Assembly: GCA_963717385.1 (NCBI GenBank)
Contig: CAVQWE010000027.1
Span: 248,001-312,000, forward strand
Reading direction: 5' to 3'
From: Sva-07 sp963717385
GTDB taxonomy: Bacteria; Actinomycetota; Acidimicrobiia; Acidimicrobiales; Ilumatobacteraceae
Length of the DNA stretch: 64,000 nt
The number at the start of each line of letters is the position of its first letter. The first letter of the stretch is position 1. The notes below the pieces were generated by a model, which ran no database searches, was not told the origin of the DNA, and worked only from the letters and a program-made list of their open reading frames with translations. Positions 1 to 9,130 of the stretch are shown here, piece by piece. Made by a program: the position numbers and the translations under genes.

Positions 1-1
1 G

Positions 2-2311
2 TCGGCTGAGATCGGCGCCCTGGTCGGCACCGAGGCGAGGCGCAAGGGAGCCCACATCGTGCTCGGCCCCACCGTCAACCTGCACCGGACCCCGGTCGGC
101 GGGCGAACGTTCGAGTGCTACAGCGAAGACCCCGAACTCACCGGCTCGCTCGGCACCGCGTACGTGCGCGGCGTTCAGTCGCACGACGTCGCTGTGACCG
201 TGAAGCACTTCGTCGCGAACGACACCGAGATCGAACGCATGACGGTCGACGTCGACGTCGACGAACGCACCCTGCGCGAGCTGTACCTGCGACCCTTCGA
301 GCGCATCGTCAAAGAAGCGAACGCGTGGGGCATCATGAGCTCGTACAACAAGCTCGCCGGCGAGCACGCTGCCCACAACCGGCGCCTGCTCACCGACATC
401 TTGCGAGACGAATGGGGATTCGACGGCTTCGTCGTGTCCGACTGGTACGGCGTGCATCAAGCAGCGCCAGCGGCCAACGCCGGCCTCGACCTCGAGATGC
501 CCGGACCCGTCCGGGTGTACGGCAGCAAGCTCGAAGCGGCGATCGAGCGCGGCGACGTCGACGAGTCGCGAGTCGACTGGCTCGTTCGAAATCTCCTGGT
601 GCTCGCCAATCGCGTGCACGCAGACGAGCGGTCCGCCGACATCGCCGAGGAGTCGATCGACGACCCTGCCGAGCGTGCACTCACCCGACGGGCGGCCATC
701 GGCGGCACGGTGATGTTGCGCAACGAGCCGATCACCCACCGCAATGGGCTGACGGCACCAGTGCTCCCGGTCGATCCGACGAACGTCCGCCGGATCGCCG
801 TGATCGGCCCGAACGCCGAGATCGACCGCTGCATGGGCGGCGGTTCCGCCAGCCTCACCCCGTTCGGCCACCGCACGTTGTTGACCGCACTCACCGAACG
901 TCTCGGCCCGGGCACCGCCACCAACGCCGAGATCATCTACGAGCCCGGCGTGCGCATCGATCGTCTCACCCCGGTGGTCCGCAAGGGACAGCTCACCAGC
1001 CCGACCGGCGAGCGGGGCCTGCGCGTGTCGTATGTCAACGGCAGCGACTGGACCGCTGATGCCGTTCTCGAACAGCTGTCGCCGAGCAGCCTGGTGCGAT
1101 TCTTCGGATCCGTTCCCGAGGGCGTCGATCCGATGAAGTTCTCGGCACGTGTCGAAGGGTCGTTCGTGCCCGACGTCGACGGACCGCACACCATCGGCGT
1201 CGTCAGCACCGGCAGCATGGCCGTTGCCGTCGACACCGGTGGCGGCCTCACCGAGGTGCTCGCCGATCGAGAGATCGAGCTGCCTCGCAGCGAGGAGTTC
1301 TTCGGCTACGGCAGCATCGAGGTCACCCACACGATCGACTGCATCGCCGGCCAACCCGTACCGCTGCACATCGGGTTCGCGAGCGCATCGGGCAACGGGT
1401 TCGCGGCGATTCGCGTCGGCATCCGGCCACCGGAGCCCGCAGACCTGATGGACCGTGCCGTCGCTGCAGCGGCCGACGCCGACGTCGCCGTCGTCATGGT
1501 CGGCACCAACGACGAGTGGGAAACCGAGGGTCACGACCGCACCACGATGGACCTGCCCGGGCGCCAGGACGAACTGGTGCGGCGCGTCATCGCCGCCAAT
1601 GCGAACACCGCGGTGATCGTCAACGCCGGCTCGCCGGTCACCATGGACTGGGCCGATCCCGACGACCCCGATGCAGCGCCAGCGGTCTTCACGTCGTTCT
1701 TCGCCGGGCAAGAGCAAGCGGAGGCGTTGGTCGACGTGCTGCTCGGCGTGACTGACCCGGGCGGCCGGCTGCCGACGACGATCCCCAAGCGGCTCGCGGA
1801 TCACCCCGCCTACCTGCACCACCAGCCTGATCACGACAGCACGGGCGCCTGCACCCAGCGCTACGGCGAAGGCCTGTTCATCGGCTACCGCGGCTACGAC
1901 GCCAGCGGCATCGGCACCCGCTTCCCGTTCGGCCACGGACTGAGTTACGGCACCGCCGAGTGGGGCGACCCGAGCCCGACCGGCACGTCGATCGCTGCCG
2001 GCGACAGCATCACGGTCACCGTGCCGGTCACCGCCAACGGCGACCGAGACTCCACGGTGGTGGTGCAGGGCTATGTGGCGCCAGCGGCATCCTCGGCGGT
2101 CCGCCCGCCGAAGGAGCTGAAGGCATGGGCCAAGCTCGTCGTTCCCGCCGGAGCCACATCAGACGCCACACTCGAGTTCGGCCCCGACGCCTTCCACTAC
2201 TGGGACACCGCAACCGCGGCGTGGGCGATCGAGCCAGGCGACTACGACCTGGTGATCGCGTCGTCGGCCGAAGCCGAACACGCTCGCGTTCGCGTCACGA
2301 TCACGGGCTGA
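2..2311 (+). CDS. Family 3 beta-glycosidase (beta-glucosidase-like), 5' end missing
   Basis: The reading frame is open from the left edge, so the true start lies outside the window. The N-terminal barrel shows the GH3 block KHFVAND and then VVSDW, whose Asp (codon 440-442) is the expected catalytic nucleophile. A beta-rich insert at about 1010-1440 looks like a PA14 domain, which in this family sits inside the second domain and shapes substrate choice. The motif NDEWETEGHDR after it is the usual place of the acid/base Glu. The C-terminus (about 1960-2311) fits a fibronectin-III-like domain. Family knowledge: hydrolysis of terminal beta-glucosides. No secretion signal can be judged because the N-terminus is missing. 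Codon use is like its neighbours and the frame is intact. Confidence 0.9.
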   Translation, partial: SAEIGALVGTEARRKGAHIVLGPTVNLHRTPVGGRTFECYSEDPELTGSLGTAYVRGVQSHDVAVTVKHFVANDTEIERMTVDVDVDERTLRELYLRPFERIVKEANAWGIMSSYNKLAGEHAAHNRRLLTDILRDEWGFDGFVVSDWYGVHQAAPAANAGLDLEMPGPVRVYGSKLEAAIERGDVDESRVDWLVRNLLVLANRVHADERSADIAEESIDDPAERALTRRAAIGGTVMLRNEPITHRNGLTAPVLPVDPTNVRRIAVIGPNAEIDRCMGGGSASLTPFGHRTLLTALTERLGPGTATNAEIIYEPGVRIDRLTPVVRKGQLTSPTGERGLRVSYVNGSDWTADAVLEQLSPSSLVRFFGSVPEGVDPMKFSARVEGSFVPDVDGPHTIGVVSTGSMAVAVDTGGGLTEVLADREIELPRSEEFFGYGSIEVTHTIDCIAGQPVPLHIGFASASGNGFAAIRVGIRPPEPADLMDRAVAAAADADVAVVMVGTNDEWETEGHDRTTMDLPGRQDELVRRVIAANANTAVIVNAGSPVTMDWADPDDPDAAPAVFTSFFAGQEQAEALVDVLLGVTDPGGRLPTTIPKRLADHPAYLHHQPDHDSTGACTQRYGEGLFIGYRGYDASGIGTRFPFGHGLSYGTAEWGDPSPTGTSIAAGDSITVTVPVTANGDRDSTVVVQGYVAPAASSAVRPPKELKAWAKLVVPAGATSDATLEFGPDAFHYWDTATAAWAIEPGDYDLVIASSAEAEHARVRVTITG

Positions 2312-2354
2312 TCGCGGGCGACGTACAGGCCGACCCCGCTAGCGTCGAATCGTC

Positions 2355-3044
2355 ATGGTCGGCATCGTTGCGAGCATCATCACCGACGTCAGCGAATGGC
2401 TCGCCGAGTTCTCCTCGAACTGGTGGTTCCTGCTGATCATCTTCTCGGTGGCCCTCCTCGACTCGGTGTTCCCGGTCGTGCCGGGAGAAACCACCGTGAT
2501 CGCCGGCGGGGTCGCCGCTGGCGCTGGCAACCAGACACTGGCGTTGGTCATCCTGGCCGGTGCGGTCGGAGCGTTCCTCGGCGACAACCTCGCCTACTGG
2601 ATCGGTGACAGGTTCGAACCGCGTGTGCGGGCGTGGGCGGCGCGTAAACCGAACCGCGACGCGCGCATCGACTCGGCCGGCAACCAGATCAAGAAGCGGG
2701 GTGGGATGTTGCTGATCACCGCCCGGTTCATCCCCGGCGGCCGGACGATTCTCACGATCTCATCGGGCATCACCCAGCAGCCCCGCCGCTGGTTCGCGGC
2801 CTGGGTCGCAGTGGCTGGACTCGTGTGGGCCACCTATGCCGCCGGCCTGGGCTACCTGTTCGGGCAGGCCTTCGAGGACAACCACGCACTGGCCTTCTGG
2901 TTGGCGTTCGGTGCCGCCCTGTCGATCACGGCGATGATCGAGATCATCCGTTGGGTCCGAGATCGCGGTCGACAAGAGCCGAGCGAACCCCCTGCCCCGG
3001 TGATTGCGCACGCCGACGACGGCGACCGTACGCTGGAGCGATGA
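2355..3044 (+). CDS. DedA-family (SNARE-associated) membrane protein
   Basis: A 229-residue protein with four to five hydrophobic segments. The re-entrant loop carries the family signature FPVVPGE near residue 40 and a second loop, ARFIPGGR, near residue 123; the Glu and Arg there are the conserved charged residues of DedA proteins. Family members are lipid scramblases or proton-coupled membrane proteins needed for envelope homeostasis. The C-terminus is a charged cytoplasmic tail. The ATG at 2355 follows TAGCGT (2340-2345) by 9 nt, suggesting a nearly leaderless start. Its stop codon overlaps the ATG of the ETF alpha gene (ATGA at 3041-3044), so the two may be translated together, though the next gene has its own promoter-like hexamer. 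The substrate is not predictable. Confidence 0.88.
   Translation: MVGIVASIITDVSEWLAEFSSNWWFLLIIFSVALLDSVFPVVPGETTVIAGGVAAGAGNQTLALVILAGAVGAFLGDNLAYWIGDRFEPRVRAWAARKPNRDARIDSAGNQIKKRGGMLLITARFIPGGRTILTISSGITQQPRRWFAAWVAVAGLVWATYAAGLGYLFGQAFEDNHALAFWLAFGAALSITAMIEIIRWVRDRGRQEPSEPPAPVIAHADDGDRTLER
3029..3034 (+). promoter_or_regulatory. Candidate -10 (TACGCT) for the etf-mft operon
   Basis: TACGCT ends 6 nt before the ATG at 3041. This is the same spacing seen before many other genes of the window and would place transcription initiation on the start codon. It lies inside the last codons of the DedA gene, so the flavoprotein operon could be expressed alone or with DedA. Confidence 0.45.
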
Positions 3045-3988
3045 TCGCTCTGATCCCGGTTCGCGACGGCGTGCTGCCTGCTGGCGCACCCGATGCGATC
3101 GCCGAGGCGAACGGCCGGGCGATCATCGCCGGCTCGGGTACCGCCGATGCACCGGTCGATGGGATCGCCTCCGAGGTGTTCCTGGCCGAACTCGGACCGG
3201 TCGAGCTGGGCCGCTGGGCCGCAACGCTGGCACCGATCATCGGCACACTCCCCGACAGCGACATCGTCGTGCTGCCTCACGCCCCGGACGGGCGCGACCT
3301 TGCGCCACGCCTGGCCGACGTCCTCGAACGTCCACTGCTGGCAGGCGCAACCGAGGTCAGCCCGCATCGCGTTCGCGTCGCCCGCCGAGGCGGCCTCGAG
3401 CTCCACGAACTCCGTCCCACCGGGCCGTTCGTCGCCACCGTCCAGCCCGGCGCCCGAGGCGGCCTCACACTCGACACACCGCCGTTGGTTCACCACCTCG
3501 ATGCCGAGGCCGCCAGCGGGTCCACGTCCCACGATGCCGTCGTCGTCGAGGTGTTGCCGCCCGACGTGCAGACGATGGACCTCACCGAGGCCAGCCGGAT
3601 CATCGGAGGCGGCGCCGGCCTCGAGAGCAACGAACGGTTCGAGCAGCTCGACCGGTTCGCCGGGGCGATCGGCGCGGTGATGGGCGCCACCCGCGTGATC
3701 ACCGACCGTTCATGGGTTCACCACGACCGACAGATCGGCACCACCGGGGTGGTCGTCGATCCCCAGCTGTATCTGTCGTTCGGGGTGAGCGGCGCGGTGC
3801 AGCACACGAGCGGGCTCGGGCACCCCGATCACATCATCAGCGTCAACACCGATCCGCACTGTCCGATGATGATGCTGTCCGACCTGGCGATCGTGGCCGA
3901 CGCCAACGACACCCTCGACGAACTCCTCGAACTCCTCGATGCAACAAGTGGCGTCGAACACCAGTCGTCGCAGGAGGCATCGTCATGA
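3041..3988 (+). CDS. Electron transfer flavoprotein alpha subunit (FixB/EtfA-like), mycofactocin-associated type
   Basis: 315 residues. The C-terminal third has the ETF-alpha FAD-binding pattern: IIGGGAGL, then a GAIGAVMGATR-like stretch, the QIGTTG motif around residue 230, the FGVSGAVQH motif and the terminal NTDPHCPMM block. The N-terminal domain is shortened and diverged relative to canonical EtfA. Role: with the beta subunit it carries electrons from dehydrogenases to an ETF:quinone oxidoreductase. The start ATG overlaps the DedA stop (ATGA), and its own stop overlaps the fixC-like ATG at 3985 (ATGA). The order alpha-FixC-FixX-beta-MftE-MftF suggests the variant ETF recorded alongside mycofactocin genes; that link is inferred from gene order. 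Confidence 0.9.
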   Translation: MIALIPVRDGVLPAGAPDAIAEANGRAIIAGSGTADAPVDGIASEVFLAELGPVELGRWAATLAPIIGTLPDSDIVVLPHAPDGRDLAPRLADVLERPLLAGATEVSPHRVRVARRGGLELHELRPTGPFVATVQPGARGGLTLDTPPLVHHLDAEAASGSTSHDAVVVEVLPPDVQTMDLTEASRIIGGGAGLESNERFEQLDRFAGAIGAVMGATRVITDRSWVHHDRQIGTTGVVVDPQLYLSFGVSGAVQHTSGLGHPDHIISVNTDPHCPMMMLSDLAIVADANDTLDELLELLDATSGVEHQSSQEASS

Positions 3989-5301
3989 GCGCGGCCAACG
4001 GTCCGTCGGTCGACGCCATCGTGGTCGGTGCCGGCCCGGCCGGCGCTGCGGCAGCCACCGTGCTCGCACGCAAGGGGTACTCGGTGATCCTGCTCGAACG
4101 CGGCTCGTTCCCCGGTTCGAAGAACATGTACGGCGGCGTCGTCTACCCGCGCATCCTCGATCAACTCCACCCCGAATGGTGGAACGAGGCCCCGATCCAG
4201 CGGTGGATCACCCGCCGCTCCACCATGGTGCTCACCGACACCCAAGCGCTCACCGTCGACTTCCGCTCGGCCAACTGGGGCAAGCCGCCGTACAACGGCG
4301 CCACTGCGTTCCGTCCCGACTGGGACCATTGGCTGGCCAGCAAGGCCGAAGCCGACGGCGCGCAACTGGTGTGCTCCACCACCGCCACCGGCCTGCTCCG
4401 AGATCCGAGCGGTCAGATCATCGGCGTCACCACCGACCGCCCCGACGGCGACCTGCACGCCAAGGTCGTCATCGCCTGCGATGGTGTCAACAGCTTCCTC
4501 GCCAAAGAGGCGGGCCTCTACGGCGAGGTCGACGCCGCCAACTACACCGTCGGGGTCAAAGAGACCATCGCACTGCCCAAGCACGTCATCGACGAGCGCT
4601 TCGGCGTCCGCGACCGCGAGGGCGTCGACATCGAGATCCTCGGCGGCACCTCCGGCGTCAACGGTGGCGGTTTCGTGTACACCAACTTCGACAGTCTCGC
4701 CGTCGGCGTGGTCCTGAAGCTCCCCAAACTCGCCGCGCAGCAGCTTCGGCCCGAGGAGATCATCGCCAATTTGAAGGCGCACCCCGGCATCGCTCCTCTG
4801 GTCGAGGGCGGCGAGATCAAGGAGTACTCGGCCCACGTGATTCCCGAAGCGGGGTTGTCGATGATGCCGAAGATGACGGGCGACGGGATGCTGGTCGCCG
4901 GCGACGCCGCGGCGATGTGTCTGGCGGCGGGCATCTGGCTGGAGGGCGTGAACTTCGCGATGGCCAGTGGCATGTACGCCGCTGAGGCCGCCGCCGAAGC
5001 ACTCGCAGCGAACGACACGTCTGCCGGCGGGCTCGCCGGCTACGAGCGCCGACTCAACGACACGTTCGTGCTCCGCGACCATCGCAAACTGCGACGTGCG
5101 CCGTCGTTGGTGCTGTCCGACCGTGTCCAACATCTCTATCCCCACATGATCGCCAATACGGTGGAGCGCATGTTCCGGGTCGACAACCCCACGCCGAAGC
5201 CTGGACTGCGGCGCATCCTCAACGAAGAACGCAAACGTGCGGGCGTGAAGATCAAGGACCTGGCGAGCGACGCCCTCGACGGATTGCGGAGTTTCGGATG
5301 A
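3985..5301 (+). CDS. FixC-like FAD-dependent ETF:quinone oxidoreductase
   Basis: 438 residues. The N-terminus has a Rossmann FAD motif (VVGAGPAGAAAA, residues about 11-22), followed by the GG..YP region typical of geranylgeranyl reductase/ETF-QO flavoproteins. The second FAD motif, VAGDAAAMC, lies near residue 305. The hydrophobic segment around GIWLEGVNFAMASG corresponds to the membrane/quinone-facing region of FixC. Expected role: accept electrons from the ETF pair encoded either side and, with the FixX ferredoxin, pass them to quinone. It overlaps the alpha subunit by 4 bases and the ferredoxin by 4 bases, indicating obligatory co-translation. The frame is intact. Confidence 0.92.
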   Translation: MSAANGPSVDAIVVGAGPAGAAAATVLARKGYSVILLERGSFPGSKNMYGGVVYPRILDQLHPEWWNEAPIQRWITRRSTMVLTDTQALTVDFRSANWGKPPYNGATAFRPDWDHWLASKAEADGAQLVCSTTATGLLRDPSGQIIGVTTDRPDGDLHAKVVIACDGVNSFLAKEAGLYGEVDAANYTVGVKETIALPKHVIDERFGVRDREGVDIEILGGTSGVNGGGFVYTNFDSLAVGVVLKLPKLAAQQLRPEEIIANLKAHPGIAPLVEGGEIKEYSAHVIPEAGLSMMPKMTGDGMLVAGDAAAMCLAAGIWLEGVNFAMASGMYAAEAAAEALAANDTSAGGLAGYERRLNDTFVLRDHRKLRRAPSLVLSDRVQHLYPHMIANTVERMFRVDNPTPKPGLRRILNEERKRAGVKIKDLASDALDGLRSFG

Positions 5302-5594
5302 GCGAGCGCTGGCCAGAATTGTCGTTCGAAGACCTGATCGGCACCACCCGGTTCGACATCCACGAGCGCGCCCACATCACCGTCGACGACCAGATCTGCG
5401 CTGACTGCTCGACGCGAGGTTGCGTCGTCGCGTGTCCGGCGAACCTGTTCGTGCCGACCAGCGACGGCGGCATCTTGTTCAACTACGAACAGTGCTTCGA
5501 GTGCGGCACGTGTTATCTCGTGTGCAACGAAGAAGGCGCGATCACCTGGACCTACCCCGAAGGCGGCCACGGCGTCGTCTTCAAGCGCACCTGA
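5298..5594 (+). CDS. FixX-like ferredoxin
   Basis: 98 residues. The cysteines CADCSTRGCVVACP and CFECGTCYLVC match the ferredoxin-like protein of FixABCX and the Fe-S domain of ETF:quinone oxidoreductase. The first cluster is degenerate, as in FixX, leaving one probable 4Fe-4S cluster. It should form one functional unit with the FixC-like protein just upstream, with which it shares an ATGA overlap. In mitochondrial ETF-QO the two are one polypeptide. Confidence 0.92.
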   Translation: MSERWPELSFEDLIGTTRFDIHERAHITVDDQICADCSTRGCVVACPANLFVPTSDGGILFNYEQCFECGTCYLVCNEEGAITWTYPEGGHGVVFKRT

Positions 5595-5613
5595 CCGGCG
5601 GGATGCAACCATC

Positions 5614-6456
5614 GTGAAGATCGCCGTCTGCTGGAAGTGGGTTTCACTCGACCGCGAGCGCGAGGCCGACCGACGCTGGTCGGGGGTCTCAGCGGCTGAC
5701 GAAGCTGCACTCGAAGTGGCGCTGGCGATCGCCGAATGCTGGACCGTTGGCGGCGGTGCCGACCCGATCGAGGTCACCGTGTTCTGCCTCGGCCCTGCGA
5801 GCGCCGACGACGTGTTGCGCGATGCGCTCGCCGTCGGCGCCACCTCGGCCGTTCGAGTCGATGCCTCGACCGAACTCGACAGCCAGGTGGTTGCCATTGC
5901 CCTGGCCGAGCAGCTTCACGACCACGATCTCGTACTGTGCGGCGACTACTCACTCGACCGTGGCACCGGGTCGGTGCCAGCGTTCATCGCCGGCGAATTG
6001 TCCAGTGCACAGGCGCTCGGGCTGCTCGATGTGCAACTCGACCACACCCCAGGTTCGTTGCGTGTCGTCCGGCGCCTCGATGGAGGCCGGCGCGAGATCC
6101 TCGACGTGTCGGTGCCGGCGGTGCTCTCCGTCGAAGGGTCGGCTGCCAGACTCCGACGCGCCCCGTTGGCTGCTTCGCTGGCAGCTCGCACCGCACCGAT
6201 CACCACGCTTCGGGGCCCGCACGGTCGCCTTCCCGAAGCAGAAGTGCACCCGTACCGGCCGAGGGCCAGGGTCCTCCCGGCGCCTGCCGGCGCATCGCTC
6301 GACCGGGTGCGCCAGATTCTGGACATCGGTGGCGGCGATGTCCACGCGGAGCTCGTCACGCTCGACCCTGCGGCTGCGGCATCCAAGATCCTCGACCAAC
6401 TGCGGGACTGGGGCTACCTCGACGCACCCACGTCGAGCGCTCCTGGGTCCGAGTAG
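5614..6456 (+). CDS. Electron transfer flavoprotein beta subunit (FixA/EtfB-like), mycofactocin-associated type
   Basis: 280 residues, GTG start. It opens with VKIAVCWKWV, the first beta strand of the ETF beta fold. It has the central DLVLCGDYSLDRGTGSVPAF region equivalent to the nucleotide-binding loop (usually G..S.D..TGQ.P), here with TGSVPAF in place of TGQVGP. The C-terminal arm that wraps the alpha subunit is present (residues about 190-270) but poorly conserved. It lies 19 bases after the ferredoxin and 9 bases before mftE. Splitting alpha and beta by the FixC/FixX genes differs from the usual fixABCX order. Confidence 0.88.
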   Translation: MKIAVCWKWVSLDREREADRRWSGVSAADEAALEVALAIAECWTVGGGADPIEVTVFCLGPASADDVLRDALAVGATSAVRVDASTELDSQVVAIALAEQLHDHDLVLCGDYSLDRGTGSVPAFIAGELSSAQALGLLDVQLDHTPGSLRVVRRLDGGRREILDVSVPAVLSVEGSAARLRRAPLAASLAARTAPITTLRGPHGRLPEAEVHPYRPRARVLPAPAGASLDRVRQILDIGGGDVHAELVTLDPAAAASKILDQLRDWGYLDAPTSSAPGSE

Positions 6457-6465
6457 GTCCCGACG

Positions 6466-7191
6466 ATGCGACTGGGTGACGCCACCTGGCCCGAGGTCGA
6501 CGGCATTGCCCGCTCTCACGCCGACGATCGAGCGCCCGCACCGATCATCCTCGTTCCGGTCGGCTCGACCGAGCAGCACGGGCCCCATCTCCCGTTGTCG
6601 ACCGACACACTCATCGCCGAGGAACTCGCTGGACGTGCGGTCCACCACACCGACGGACTGATGATCGGCCCGACCGTCAGCGTGAGCGCCTCCGGCGAAC
6701 ACGGCGAGTTCGCCGGCACGTTGTCGATCGGTTCGGAAGTGATGACGTCGGTGATGGTCGAACTGGTGCGCAGCGCCGACTGGGCGGCCGGGGTGGTCGT
6801 GGTCAACGGCCACGGCGGCAACCACGATGCAATCACCAACGCCGTCGACATCCTGACCGCTGAAGGACGCAACGTGCTCGGATGGTGGCCGCAGTGGCCA
6901 CAGCGCCGCGACGGTGGCCCGGCCGATCTGCACGCAGGTCGGATCGAGACGTCGATGATGCTGGCGATCGATCCGGGGTTGGTGCGCCTCGAACTGGCCG
7001 TCGCCGGTCCGGATGCGTCGGTCGCCGACCTGCGTTCGCGTGGGGTGCGAGCAGTGAGCAGCACCGGTGTGCTCGGTGATCCCGACGGCGCATCCGGCCG
7101 AGAGGGCGAGCGGTTCATCACCGAGTTCGTGGCCGACCTGGTCCACCAGATCGAACGGTGGCGACCGCTCGGACCCGTCCCGAGTCGTTGA
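6466..7191 (+). CDS. mftE: MftE-like creatininase-family peptidase (mycofactocin precursor peptidase)
   Basis: 241 residues with creatininase-family metal ligands: the VGSTEQHGPHLPL block near residue 30 (Glu and His), STDT, the NGHGGN motif near residue 117, and a distal DLHAGRIETS segment. MftE cleaves the C-terminal Val-Tyr dipeptide from the MftC-modified MftA peptide during mycofactocin synthesis. The C-terminal pattern LGDP...GREGER is characteristic of MftE rather than creatininase. The next gene, MftF, starts one base after this stop codon, which supports the assignment strongly. mftA, mftB, mftC and mftD are not in the window; they may lie elsewhere on the chromosome. Confidence 0.85.
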   Translation: MRLGDATWPEVDGIARSHADDRAPAPIILVPVGSTEQHGPHLPLSTDTLIAEELAGRAVHHTDGLMIGPTVSVSASGEHGEFAGTLSIGSEVMTSVMVELVRSADWAAGVVVVNGHGGNHDAITNAVDILTAEGRNVLGWWPQWPQRRDGGPADLHAGRIETSMMLAIDPGLVRLELAVAGPDASVADLRSRGVRAVSSTGVLGDPDGASGREGERFITEFVADLVHQIERWRPLGPVPSR

Positions 7192-7192
7192 C

Positions 7193-8426
7193 GTGCGCTA
7201 CGACACCGACTCGACCTGGCGTCGCTACGGACGTGTCGTGCTCGCAGGGTCGCCACTGCGGCTGTTCCGCCTCACTCGCGGCGGCGAAGCGGTCGTCGAG
7301 CAACTCGAGGCTGGCAGCGACGTCGACACGTCGAGGCTGACCGACCGCCTCGCTGACGCTGGGGCGATCCATCCACACCGCACGGCGACACACTTCACGC
7401 TCGATGACGTGACCGTGGTGACGCCCCAACTCGGTGGGCTCACGAACGCCGACGGGCGGGTGACGGTCGACGACGGATCTGATCCGCCACTCGTTGGCGC
7501 CTCGGTCCGCCTCGACTCGAACCGGGGCCCCGCTGCTGCACGCAACGCCGGGCGCCCGTTGGTCGACACCGCCCTGGTGGCGTTCGTCGATGCCGACGTC
7601 TCGGTGCCCGACCCCGACTGGTTGACGGAGCTGCTGTGGCACTTCGACGATCCCATGGTCGGATTGGTCGCACCGCAGGTGCACGGCGAACGGGGTTCGC
7701 CGCTCGACCTCGGCAACGAGCCCGCACGCATTCGGGCCGGCACACGCGTCAGCTACGTGCCCGGTGCTGCCGTCGTGGTGCGCGTCGAAGCGTTCGACGC
7801 GATCGGGGGCTTCGACGAGCAGCTGCGGTTCGGTGAGGACGTCGACTTCGTGTGGCGCCTCGACGAAGCCGGTTGGCGATGTCGCTACGAACCAACGGTG
7901 TCGGTGTGGCACCAACCCCGCCGGACGATGCGTGAACGGCTCGAACAGCACGCCGGCTACGGCACGTCTGCGGCACCACTCGCGTTGCGTCACCCCGGTG
8001 CGTTGTCGCCGGTCCACGTCAACGGCTGGACAGCGGTGACCTGGGCGCTGGCGAGTCGCCGGTTGCTGGGCTCCAGCGGTTGCGGTCGGCTCCATCAGCT
8101 CGGCCGCACTGGTGCGCAAGCTGCCCGATGTACCTCCTCGGGCGGCGTTCGTGTTGGCCGCTCGTGGCCATCTGCTCGCCGGGCAGCAGTTCGCAGCGGC
8201 CGTGCGGCGTGTCTGGTGGCCGATCCTGTTGGTCGGTGCGATCGCGTCTCGTCGGTGTCGGTGGATGCTGCTGCTCTCGGTGGCGAGCGACCCGAGGGCG
8301 GCGCCGACCGATGCGGCCTACGGATGGGGAGTGTGGACGGGAATGGTTCGAAGGCGAGCGTGGGGGCCACTCGTCCCGCGACTCAGTGCCTGGCCCGGGC
8401 CTCGGGCAAAAGCCTCAGCGAGCTGA
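7193..8426 (+). CDS. mftF: MftF-like mycofactocin glycosyltransferase (one frameshift)
   Basis: GTG start at 7193, one base after mftE. An N-terminal PqqD-like stretch (SPLRLFRL) is followed by a GT-A, family 2 domain: VDDGS, NRGPAAARNAG, then FVDADV (metal-binding DxD-type) and GEDVDFVWRLDEAGW. The last part (HGYG-type block, VNGWT, then the GHLLAGQQ and AYGWGVW regions) is typical of MftF, which adds beta-1,4-glucose units to mycofactocin. The reading frame shifts by one at about 8068-8070 (GGG for expected GG); without this the protein is about 410 residues. The segment between the first strand and VDDGS is shorter than usual and the common PVRD-type motif is replaced. Convergent with the DUF4395 gene, 8 bases away. 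Confidence 0.8.
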
Positions 8427-8434
8427 ACAGCCGA

Positions 8435-8986
8435 TCAGTCGGCCGAGGCCATCACCGACGCTGCGGGAGCTTCTTCGCGCGCTTCGGCGAGCGCTTGGCG
8501 CAGGCGGTCGCTGATGTCGTCGCAGTCGGCGCAGCCCCAGATGGCGCTGTAGGCGATGCAGCCGAGACAGATCGCGAACGCCGCTTCGAGCGTGGCGGCA
8601 ACAGCGAGCAGTGCAATGAGGGCCACGGCGACACCCGGCGCACCGAGCGCCCACGCCGTCGACGCCGCTGCGGTGAACCCGAGGCCGATCGCCTGCGCGA
8701 ACCGCTTGGGAGGTCCGGGGACATGGCGTGAACGGAACCCCGGATTCCGGCCGTGCAACCGCCCCTCGACCGCCGGCGTGGCGACTCGGGTGACGAACTG
8801 GCCGAGCGGCGACAGCGACGGCCCGGTGGCCACACGCGCCAGGAATCCGTACGTGAGCGGAACGAGCACCCACCATTCGCGCAGCACGAGGAACACCACC
8901 GCTTGGGCGACCACGCCAGCAGCGACGAGGCGTGCAGAGGTCTCGTTGACCGGATTGGGGAAGCTCAGAAGGGATCGCAGCGTCAC
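8435..8986 (-). CDS. DUF4395 membrane protein
   Basis: About 183 residues. It starts close to the hallmark FPNPVNETSARLV and has three to four hydrophobic segments and a cysteine-bearing end (CLGC followed by CADC). DUF4395 proteins are common in actinomycetes, often near thioredoxin or sulfurtransferase genes; the function is unproven. The GTG at 8986 was chosen because TATCAT on the minus strand (plus 8994-8999) ends 7 nt upstream, the window's usual leaderless spacing. An upstream extension of the frame exists but would run into the promoter of the divergent racemase-like gene. Confidence 0.82.
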   Translation of the reverse strand: MTLRSLLSFPNPVNETSARLVAAGVVAQAVVFLVLREWWVLVPLTYGFLARVATGPSLSPLGQFVTRVATPAVEGRLHGRNPGFRSRHVPGPPKRFAQAIGLGFTAAASTAWALGAPGVAVALIALLAVAATLEAAFAICLGCIAYSAIWGCADCDDISDRLRQALAEAREEAPAASVMASAD

Positions 8987-8993
8987 CACTCGG

Positions 8994-9123
8994 ATGATAT
9001 CGATGACAAATCCGATCAACACAGTCGGGATTACCTGGATCGGCCCCGAACAACGAGCAAATCCGACGAAGGAGCGTCGCTCGTCGCCGTGCAGGCGAGG
9101 TCGGGTGGCCGCAGCACTAGCGT
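8994..9123. promoter_or_regulatory. Divergent promoter region: TATCAT (minus, 8994-8999) and TAGCGT (plus, 9118-9123)
   Basis: Each hexamer lies 7 nt from a GTG start codon (8986 on minus, 9131 on plus), so both divergent genes appear to give leaderless transcripts. No clear -35 box or operator palindrome was seen in the 118 bases between them. Confidence 0.4.
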
Positions 9124-9130
9124 CGGGGCG

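Noticed and set aside
3829..5145. 438-codon minus-strand frame opposite the fixC-like gene
   Set aside because: The plus strand has clear FAD motifs and coupled neighbours; the minus frame has no domain.
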